Shown piece after piece: positions 56,455-64,000 of a stretch of 64,000 nt of DNA. Source of the stretch: Maea johnstoni. Taxonomy: Eukaryota; Annelida; Polychaeta; Spionida; Magelonidae. The notes under the pieces are model-generated. The model saw only the letters and a program-made list of their open reading frames with translations, had not been told where the DNA came from and ran no database searches. Each line of letters opens with the position of its first letter. Within the stretch, counting starts at the first letter, position 1. The translations under genes were made by a program, and so were the position numbers. Where the stretch lies: NCBI GenBank assembly GCA_963942565.1, contig OZ012686.1:7729292-7793291 (forward strand), read 5' to 3'.

Positions 56455-56588
56455 TTAACCCATTAATCTTAAGAACCTAAGTATTTGAAGGGGAGTTGTT
56501 GGTTATAGTTTTCAAATTGTTCTCGAGTCAACAATTTTTCATCAAAATTGTTGGGCTGCTTTTGGCCAATTGAGCATTAATGGGTTAA
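56455..56588. mobile_element. TTAA-bounded MITE, TTAACCCATTAAT ends
   Basis: Starts ttaacccattaat and ends attaatgggttaa, perfectly inverted over 13 bases. The interior is related to elements in introns 3 and 4 of the giant gene. Confidence 0.65.
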
Positions 56589-56847
56589 GTTTAACACATG
56601 CATATACCTATAGAGCCAAAAACCATCATAACCAGAGCGTCATGTGAAAAGTATTGAAGGAGATATGTATACAGTGATCAACCAACAATTCTTCTTGAGT
56701 TAAACTAATTCACAATTTATGCTTGATTGCAAAATTAAACGTACTAACAATGTCCGGACATCATTTGTTCTAGAGATCTCCTGACATGAATGTGTTACAC
56801 ATAAGTATTGTTAACATGTCAGTCTACCTAGAAAATCTTGGGGAGCA

Positions 56848-57015
56848 CAGGGCCTGACACTTTATAGAGTATAGGCTAGGGGCCGGAAAAGGTCTTTTGA
56901 TGAAAAATAGTGGTCAAAAACATAATTTCTGGTTAATATACATACTATTTTAGGCCTCTAGTCTGAAAAATCTAGGGGCCTACAGCAAAATCTAGGCCTG
57001 GGAATGTCGAACCCT
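56848..57015. mobile_element. MITE, CAGGGCCTGACACTT family
   Basis: ~168 bp, ending gtcgaaccctg; collinear with 58,400-58,582. Confidence 0.65.
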
Positions 57016-57239
57016 GCTGAGCAAAACAGTAGTCTGAAAACACCTCCTATGTAAAGCAGGTTATGGTTCACTAGCAGGAAATGCAGCTTAATTATTAAAC
57101 AGTCTGGCTGAGTAGGAGCTGGGGATTTAGATAGCTACTTACTCTGAATCATGACTAACTCACTCCACACTGTTTGAAGGGGCTCAACATTCCTTCGCAG
57201 GGTGTTAGCCAAATAAACTTCTGAGAGAGACTGAGAGAT

Positions 57240-57990
57240 TGAGCGTATGCATATGCACCACTCTTATATATTTACCTCTATTTGCACTGGACTCTTTTGG
57301 AGAGGGCAATGTACTTATCCGATTTTTCTATGACATGTATCTGTGCTTACTAATTCTTCTGAGGTAAAGGGCCTATGCACATATTGTAAATATGTATATT
57401 TACAACCTCTATTCCTACTGGGCTCTTTTACCAAGGTGGAGAGGGCAATGTACTAATCTGATTTTTCTATGACATGTATCTGTGCTTACTAATTCTTCTG
57501 GGGTAAAGGGCCTTTGCACATATTGTAAATATGTATATTTACAACCTCTATTCCTACTGGGCTCTTTTGCCAAGGTGGAGAAGGCAATGCACTAATCTGA
57601 ATTTTTTATGACATGTATCTAATAAGTACTATCTATGCCTACTAAACTCTTCTGGGATGAAGGGCCTATGCACATGTTGTAAATATGCATATTTACAACC
57701 TCTATTCCTACTGGACTCTTTTTCTGAGGTGGAGAGGGCAATGCACCAATCTCATATATTTGCAACCTGCATCCATGCTTACTGGACTCTAAAGGTAGAC
57801 TCTAAATACCGGCAGATGTCAGGAATAACGTCATGGAATGATGGAAACCTGTAATCTTGGAATTCCCTACCTAGGGTTAGGAATTAGGTCCAGGGTTAGG
57901 GTTAGAGTCTACCCTGTTCTATAGACCTATGCACATGCACCGATCTGAAATAGCCACCATCTGTATCTATGCTTACTGGACTTTTCTGAA
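57240..57990. repeat. Degenerate satellite relative (ancestral state of the 71-bp array)
   Basis: Loose units with tatttacaacctctattcctactgg and gtggagagggcaatgcac-like phrases, repeated about three times at ~120-bp spacing. It occupies the same relative place as 49,490-51,700 in the parent block. Confidence 0.7.
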
Positions 57991-58036
57991 GAGAGGGAGA
58001 GAGAGATATGATCCTTCTCTAAGATGTGACTTAAAG

Positions 58037-58345
58037 GCTTCAGGAGTAGCTGTACATAGCTCGCTGATGAGTGTGTTATGACATTCGTGGATTTGAAGCT
58101 TCGCCATGAATACATGTACATAATAATCTATAAACTAAACTACCATGACTGCATTGTTGTGGATTCTGGCGAAGGAGGCTGAGGCACCAACTGAGAAACC
58201 TGAGGATCGCTACTACGCTAAGTTCAAGGAGGAGCTAAATAGGACTGGAGACGAGTGACAATAAAACAATGCCTCTATGATGTGCAGTACTTACATGCAG
58301 ATGGTCAGCCACAAGACAAGGTGGTATTTAACTGTTTATTGTCTG
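58037..58345 (+). pseudogene. Broken duplicate of cofilin exon 2
   Basis: It starts GCTTCAGGAGTAGCTGT, identical to exon 2 for 17 bases, and later keeps TTGAAGCTTCGCCAT, AAGTTCAAGGAGGAGCTAA, GTGCAGTACTTAC and GACAAGGTGGT, ending TGTCTG|gtaagt with the donor intact. Small insertions and deletions shift the frame, in-frame stops follow (TGA within 50 bases; TAATAATC region), and the acceptor is changed to ttaaag. Because flanking intron is duplicated too, this is a DNA-level copy and not a processed pseudogene. No copy of exon 3 or of the ATG exon was found to the right or left of it. Confidence 0.92.
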
Positions 58346-58399
58346 GTAAGTTAAATGGTATCAGTAGTCATCTGCTAATTAGTAACATCACTTTCACTC

Positions 58400-58582
58400 G
58401 GGTTCTGACACTTAGATTTCAGGCTAGGGGCCCGGAAAGGTCTTTTGATAAAAAATAGTGGTCAAAAACAGGATTTCTGGATACTTTACATACTATTTTG
58501 GGCCCCTAGTCAGAAAAATCTAGGGGCCCATAGCAAAATCTAGGAGCATATTCCCGTGGGCCCCTGGAAAAGTCTAACCCTG
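58400..58582. mobile_element. MITE, CAGGGCCTGACACTT family, inserted in the duplicated intron 2
   Basis: ~183 bp from gggttctgacacttagatt to gtctaaccctg. It separates intron-2-like sequence that is continuous at 52,140-52,155. Confidence 0.7.
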
Positions 58583-58922
58583 CTTTCACACTTCAGGAAT
58601 GTTGAAAGTTTGTCCGATTGGCGAAGCAGATCACAGTTTGCTAGTTGTCTGATGCGGCTTACAATTACTTTGTCAGCATTTTCATAAAACACTGGACACC
58701 CTCAACCCAAAAGAATTGTAATTATTAAAAAGTGTTCCAAATTACTGAGGTTTTACGGTATATATCACTGTTCATTGCACCCCCTGAAATATTGATAGTC
58801 TTTAAACTTCTGAATCGACAAAATATTTTGTTGATTATATAATCGAAATAAATCATGTACCAAGGAGACCCCTCCTTAGCCTTAGGGAATTGGAGGAACT
58901 CCTCTCACTAGTGACAGTGTAT

Positions 58923-59085
58923 AGGGCTCGAAATTAGGGGAGCCGGGCTCCCTAGAATTCTCCTACGGCTCCCTCAAATTTCTGCAGGGAGCCCAAAGTT
59001 ATACTGGTTTCTATACACGACATCTCTAGGTAGCTTTAGAAGAGGCAATTGGGGCCCCTGGATAAAATCTCAATTTCGAGCCCTG
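58923..59085. mobile_element. hAT-like MITE, AGGGCTCGAAATT / AATTTCGAGCCCT ends
   Basis: Perfect 13-base inverted ends, ~163 bp, interior with gggagcc/ggctccc inverted motifs. The same ends occur at 60,174-60,554, and a fragment near 47,080. Confidence 0.75.
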
Positions 59086-59099
59086 GTGTACCTTAGACA

Positions 59100-59430
59100 T
59101 GCATACTTGTTGTCCCAGGACTAATAAGTGGGTGTGTATGTAGACTTTATGATGAGAGATTATTTACACACTATTAGTATGATAAGTCTTATCTATTAAG
59201 GGCATGTTTGTCAGTGCTGAGGGGAGGAGGCGCATAGCTTTATCATGATGATAATGGAATGTTCAAACAGAGCCTGGGATAAAAAGTGCAGTGATATTCA
59301 ATCTATTCAAGGCCTGTGCCGATAAATACATGTATCAGGGATTAACCTAAAATGGCCGTTTAGAGGCACCTGTCCCAGGAGTTGGATTTTGCGACTAAAT
59401 GTTGAATTGTAGGAGCCAAGTTTGTGAATG
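59100..59430. other. Intergenic, nothing recognised
   Basis: No ORF, element or motif that I can support between the MITEs at 58,923 and 59,435. Confidence 0.5.
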
Positions 59431-59434
59431 AATA

Positions 59435-59613
59435 TACAGGTGAACTTGGATATGACGGATTCAATGGGACCAGGAAAATTGGTCCGTCATATGCAAAATC
59501 TGTCGTATACATATGACGAATACTTGATATGCATCGGACTGGGACCAAGCATATCGTCCGTCATATGCAAAAATCTGTCATACAGTGGTCCGTCATGTCC
59601 AAGTTCACCTGTA
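59435..59613. mobile_element. Tc1/mariner (pogo-like) MITE
   Basis: Begins TACAGGTGAACTTGGATATG and ends in its inverted copy (CATGTCCAAGTTCACCTGTA), flanked by TA on each side. CAG-TGAA-type ends with a TA target fit the pogo/Tigger branch. ~179 bp; internal cgtcatatgcaaaa repeats in direct orientation. Confidence 0.75.
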
Positions 59614-59619
59614 TAACAA

Positions 59620-60170
59620 TTATGAACGGGAGCACTTTGAGAATGTCTTATCATTTCTGAATCGCCCCTTATTTTACCTAATAGTGCCTCAAAAGGCACC
59701 TCAGAGCAAATATTTTCAGATATTTAAAATCCTGGGAGCCAAATCTGTCCCTGCTGGAAAATGTTATGGTCAATCACTGGATATTAGGGACATGGCTCAG
59801 TAGTTGGCTGAAGAAAACAGAACTAGCTCATGTCACAACATTTGTTGATGTGAAATTATTACCGACCTAAAATCAAGATTATCTATCTATCTTTCTATCT
59901 ATCTTTATACAAGGATAGTAGGTTGACATGACGGTTTACTTGCTTGGTTTATTTTCCGAAAGCCTGTGGTTTCACCAGGCAGGCAGCCTGCAGGATTATT
60001 TGAGGACAACCAGTTATATCCCCAGGTCCTGTTTATAGGGTTTGGTGTCATGTACTTGCCTTGACAGCCGTGCTGTCCATTCTTCCAGAATTAGAGGCTA
60101 AGCTCTAGACACAGACCTCCGTGTTGAGGCGACTTACTCCAACCTAATGGTATAGATATCTTTGTTAAGT
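59620..60170. other. Intergenic, nothing recognised
   Basis: Short (ATCT)n at about 59,880-59,905; no gene. Confidence 0.5.
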
Positions 60171-60173
60171 TTC

Positions 60174-60554
60174 CAGGGCTTGAAATTAAGATTTCTTTGA
60201 GGGAGCCCAATTTCATCTTCATAACCTTATTAACCCTTCCAATGCTGAGGCTAATTTCGTCCAAAGCTCAAAAATGCAAAAAAAATTGAAAACCTAAACC
60301 CTGTCATGTTGGTTTTCATTGGATAGCTCTCGCTGAGCACTTCCAGATGAGTACCCATTTGTCTGGGGGTTCAATCATTTTTCAAGTTTTTTGCATCATT
60401 TTGAATTGTCAAAATTAGCCACCAGCATCGTAAGGGTTAAAGATGTTGCATATATCAAACAGTACATCTTTGGACTCCCATTAGAGATTTGAGGGAGCTG
60501 CAGGAGAGTTCAAGAGAGCCCTGGGCTCCCGTCTCCAGCTTATTTCGAGCCCCG
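60174..60554. mobile_element. hAT-like MITE (GGGCTCGAAATT family) carrying a nested TTAA element
   Basis: Ends cagggcttgaaattaag and cttatttcgagccccgg. The TTAA-bounded element 60,230-60,440 lies inside, so it is the younger insertion. Confidence 0.75.
60230..60440. mobile_element. piggyBac-like MITE, TTAACCCTTNCNATGCTG ends, copy 1
   Basis: Starts ttaacccttccaatgctg and ends cagcatcgtaagggttaa. TTAA plus CCCTT inverted ends match piggyBac target and terminus style. Copies at 63,243-63,451 and 63,840-64,000. Confidence 0.75.
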
Positions 60555-60559
60555 GTTTC

Positions 60560-62090
60560 AGTTTGTTATTTGTTAACCCCTAATTTGTTTTAAGAGATGG
60601 TCTTGAGTGTGAGTATGTCTGCCATTGTCTGGAGTGGGTATTTAAATCATTATAGATTGGTTCAGGAGTAGAGCTTAAATAGATAAGCTTGGTAGTAGAG
60701 CACTAATTCGTAAGTTATTTGAATTAGATTGTAAGGGTTATATTGTGGATACCATTCCTAGTATTTTCATATTTGTATTGGCATTCCCTAAAATGGATGG
60801 TCTGACCTTTTAGAGGTGCCACCTATAGGTAAAGGTAACTATGTTCTGAAGTAAATGTCTACTTGATTGTAAATGTGGCTAATACATGTACATCTATATA
60901 GATTTATAATAGAGTAAGCTTTCTCTAACTGCTTGTACTATTGTCTAACCTTTTTATCCTCCAAATGGGCATTTTTGTCATACCGATAGTCAGAAAGATA
61001 TACCTTATTTAATTACCTAGATAAATAGTAGACATGTAAATAATAGATCCTAAGTATGTGCTAAATGGTATGGCCTTTTTGGTAACTGTGGTGAAAGCTT
61101 TAACATGTCCAGAGCAGAACTAATTAACCTCTGGGGCAGGGAATGGGTTCAGATATCACTGTTGATTGTAAACCCACACAGACCAATGATTAAAGATAAT
61201 TGGATTCGCATCATTTTCTTAATGTTGTCCTAGTACTGAAGAATCGGTGACATATATATTTCATATTTTCCATTCAATGTAACTGTCTTCTGAATGCAAT
61301 TTTACTGCATTTTTTGGTTGCGATTGCAGCCTCCCCACATGGCTCATAATACATTAAAAAATGAAGTGAGATCAAAAGAGTCTTTGTAAGTTAGTTCTGT
61401 ATGTTTGAGTTAGATGACATTCACACAGTAACAACATGGGAATTTTAAAAAGTGACCAGACTGAATACTACATACAACAATAATAAAGAAATCCAAAACA
61501 CAGGTCGAGGGTGATATTAGGTGTTGGCTGTTAGCCATAAGATGGTGATGGTGATGTGTGGGATTGTGGTACTAACACATGTTTGGGAGTGTGGAGGAGT
61601 ATCCTATAGTACGTTTAGGAATGGTGAGAATGGTAATTCATGGTACACATGTGTAAGGTGTACATTTGTGAGGTACACATGCTTGTTGAGAGTGAAAGAA
61701 AGATGTTATGGCAGGTTCCCCTTTATATATGTGTTTGGGAATTCTTGTTCATGTTTTGAAAATGCTGTGGATAGAAAAGGGACATTTTATGGTGTGTGTG
61801 TGTGTACAGGAATAAAAGTAAATGTTTTGAAATGGTGACAGTGGAACAAATGATTTATATTTAATCAACAAATTTCTCTTTCAGGGGTATGTAAGGTATG
61901 TTTATATTTTAAGTAAGCTTTTAATTTTGTAGAGTGCAGAATTTTGTTTTTGGTATGTATTTTGTTATTACTTCTAATGAAGGTTTAAACAGGTCATTCA
62001 TTATTACATATGAATTTGTATTTTTTGCCACAGATTGTCTGTTTAATACAACTATCATATTTATATTAGGTCACTCCAATTTAATTTCTT
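60560..62090. other. Intergenic, no gene seen
   Basis: Contains a repeat shared with 37,535-37,720 (about 61,070-61,290) and a G/T-rich low-complexity stretch (61,520-61,840) whose 105-codon frame looks like chance. Confidence 0.5.
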
Positions 62091-62098
62091 GTCTTACA

Positions 62099-62727
62099 TA
62101 GGGCTGCATACCGCTAAGGTTGAAGCGGTACGGTACCATAACCGGTATCGTCGAAACGATACGGTATTTTATCGGTACTGCTATCGGTATCTTGAACTAC
62201 GCTGAGTACACACTTAGCGTAGTTCCTGACATAAACCTAAAACGTATGTGTTGTCTGTCAGGTATTTCAATTACAACATGTGATCAGATGTGAAAACTAA
62301 GCAGTCATACTTACGGCAGCCAAACCTTGTTAACTTGAATAGATCCACATTCTGCTTGAAGGTACGATATATAGCGGCGATAGTTCCATCGCCGCTACCA
62401 TTAGTGAACTTGTGATTCTTATCGCTACCGCGTAGTGGTGCTGTATTATACAGCGCCACTACGCGGTAGCGATAAGAATCACAAGTTCACTAATGGTAGC
62501 GGCGATGGAACTATCGCCGCTATATCGTACCTTCCAAGTTTACAAGTTCGGCAACCGTAAGTATAACTTTTTACTGAATTATTTCGTAGTATTGAATGTT
62601 TGACATGGGTTTGTGTTTTGCAAAATACCGATAAGCATACCGTTAAATATTGAAACGTGTATTCCCCGGTATTTTGCGAGACGGTATTCGGTACGGTGCT
62701 GGTACCGGGTACCGGTGTACAGCCCTA
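62099..62727. mobile_element. hAT MITE (629 bp) with perfect 8-bp target duplication, copy 2
   Basis: Begins TAGGGCTGCATACCGCTAAG and ends GGTACCGGTGTACAGCCCTA. GTCTTACA lies on both sides (62,091-62,098 and 62,728-62,735). A near-perfect central hairpin (about 62,360-62,535) has arms with ctaccgcgtagtgg / ccactacgcggtag. Inverted relative to 43,688-44,321. No transposase, so it depends on a source element elsewhere. Confidence 0.93.
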
Positions 62728-62739
62728 GTCTTACAAGCT

Positions 62740-63240
62740 TTTTTGGGGAAAAAAATTCTGGCAGACTAAAAAAAAAAAGTCTACTTTGATGTCTTACGGA
62801 CAAAAGTGGTTTAGAAATTTTCTCTCAGACTCCAAAAGAAAAAAAAAAGTGCAAGATTTTTAGAATATTCATTGTAAGGGGGTGATTCAATCAACTACAG
62901 GAATTTATCAGTGCTGTAGTAGAGCCTCAGATTTGAGGATGTATATCTCCCACCCTTCAGGTTACAGGGATTAATTGATTGATTGATTTTATTTCGTTGA
63001 AAATAGGCTGATAGAAACGTATCACTACCAGTCCTAGTCGGCAGACTCCAAAAAAAATTAAAAAAACAACAACACAGTTTTCAACTTTTTTTTTTATTCC
63101 AAAATGGCTCATTTTTTGCCTCCAGAGCTCGTAAGACAAGTAGTTGAATTGGAGTGGCCTTAGGAATCGTTCATTAATTGTAGGTAGTTTACCCCATTCA
63201 TGCCAGTAGAAGCCTAAACCACCTACTATTTTGATAATAT
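62740..63240. other. Intergenic, A-rich tracts, nothing recognised
   Basis: Poly(A)/poly(T) runs at 62,767-62,778, 62,839-62,849 and 63,086-63,096, and caaaagaaaaaaaa-type segments; possibly a degraded inverted element (cagactaaaaaaaa / ggcagactccaaaaaaaa) but not demonstrated. Confidence 0.4.
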
Positions 63241-63242
63241 CT

Positions 63243-63451
63243 CTTGACCCTTCCAATGCTTATGACTACTTTTGTCCAAAGCACAAGAACGCAAATATTT
63301 TTGAAAACCATCTAAACCCTGTCATGTAGGGATTCATTGGAAAGCTTTTGCTTAGTAAGTACTTTCAGATGAGCACCCATGTGCCAGAGTCTCAGTAATT
63401 TTTCAAGTTTTTTGGTTCATTTTGTTTAGCCACCAGCAGCATAGGGGTTAA
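63243..63451. mobile_element. piggyBac-like MITE, TTAACCCTT family, copy 2
   Basis: Collinear with 60,230-60,440 (ccttccaatgct, aaaccctgtcatgt, tttttcaagttttttg, gccaccagcagcatag). The left TTAA has become TTGA. Confidence 0.7.
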
Positions 63452-63839
63452 ACAAAAGCAATGGTTGTTAAATGTTTGAAGGAAATTTTTACATTGAAAC
63501 TTTATTCACAACTTCAGGAGTTCTCTTTTCAATTGTGTTAACAGGCTACAGCGCCATATTGAGACTAAGAATTTCAAAATCAAACATGTGAATCATGTAA
63601 ACCGTAGCACAATGGTGACAATGGACAATATAGGCGAAATCTTTATACTACTGTTATAAATGGGCAGGATTACTCACTCAGAGGTTTTCCCAGTGAAAAT
63701 TCAAGCTTTTATGCGAAGTAAGCAATGTAAGCAATAATAGTTTCATTGCATCTTGACTCAGGTGACTCAGATTTAACGCCTATCCTACCGATGAATTGAG
63801 CCTTCGATTAATCTTCCTAGCCGTAATTCATACGTAGTG

Positions 63840-64000
63840 TTAACCCTTATGCTGCTGGTGGCTAATTTGGCCAATAGAAAATGATGCGAAAAACCTTAGA
63901 AATGACTGAAACCCTGGCACATGGGCACTCATCTGAGAGTACTCAGAGCTATCCAATGAATACCAACATGACAGGATGGTTGTCAAAAATCTTTGCCCCC
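63840..64000. mobile_element. piggyBac-like MITE, TTAACCCTT family, copy 3, cut by window end
   Basis: Starts ttaacccttatgctgctggt and runs inverted with respect to copies 1 and 2 (gatgcgaaaaacctt, accaacatgacaggatgg). The other end is outside the window. Confidence 0.72.

Larger units (their letters stand above)
55640..58660 (+). repeat. Segmental duplication, downstream diverged copy of the cofilin intron 1-exon 2-intron 2 block
   Basis: Collinear with 46,590-52,230 (see that entry) but lacking the large satellites and interrupted by MITEs at 56,455, 56,848 and 58,400. The match resumes past the 58,400 element (ggaatgttgaaagtttgtcc at 58,596), so that element inserted after the duplication. 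Confidence 0.85.

Noticed and set aside
58255-58458. 67-codon ORF at the start of which cofilin-like residues appear
   Set aside because: It is the surviving part of the broken exon 2 copy running into intron and MITE sequence; not an independent gene.
61521-61838. 105-codon G/T-rich ORF
   Set aside because: Low-complexity gtg/tgt composition, many Cys/Val/Tyr from sequence bias, no splice context or similarity that I recognise.

Overview
The window looks like nuclear DNA of an animal, most likely a marine invertebrate. It is AT-rich, its genes are spliced with GT/AG introns, it is crowded with short inverted-repeat DNA transposons, and it holds a cofilin gene of the metazoan type. I cannot name the species. 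Two protein-coding genes are supported, both on the + strand, plus one broken partial copy of the second. I recognised no retrovirus-like, LTR or other capsid- or envelope-bearing element.

Region 1 (1-27,170) is the 3' part of a giant gene. Its first visible coding exon is open from base 1 to 20,921, so the start lies outside the window. Four small-to-medium exons follow (21,532-21,634; 22,261-22,296; 23,973-24,097; 24,727-25,666), and all phases join cleanly. The visible protein is 7,374 aa, Ser/Thr/Asp/Glu-rich and mostly repeats: a 12-aa repeat with about 150 copies (36-bp minisatellite, about 9.94-15.48 kb), a 21-aa repeat (63 bp, about 15.5-16.99 kb), a 42-aa repeat (17.24-17.63 kb) carrying TQT motifs, and many two-copy duplications upstream. 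The C-terminal part (from about 19.92 kb) is charged and predicted coiled coil. It reminds me of STARD9/KIF16-type or other microtubule/centrosome scaffolds, but this is weak. Two of its four introns carry a tandem duplication that copies the exon end and splice donor.

Region 2 (27.2-41.3 kb) is intergenic. It holds a LINE fragment (minus strand) split by a G-tract inverted-repeat element, a 130-bp near-perfect palindrome, several MITEs, a tRNA-derived SINE, long (TA)n tracts, and a few CpG-rich patches with CRE/NRF1/CCAAT-like sites that could be promoters.

Region 3 (41.4-54.5 kb) is an ADF/cofilin gene. Exon 1 contributes only the initiator ATG (41,447-41,449); exon 2 is 51,791-52,092 and exon 3 is 54,169-54,328; the protein is 154 aa. 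Intron 1 (10.3 kb) contains two long satellites (about 106/97-bp and 71-bp units) and several hAT-like MITEs.

Region 4 (54.5-64 kb) holds no intact gene that I can see. It contains a diverged second copy of the end of cofilin intron 1, exon 2 and the start of intron 2 (about 55.6-58.66 kb; pseudo-exon 58,037-58,345), followed by nested hAT-like, piggyBac-like (TTAA) and pogo-like MITEs. One 629-bp hAT MITE has a perfect 8-bp target duplication and an opposite-orientation relative at 43.7 kb.
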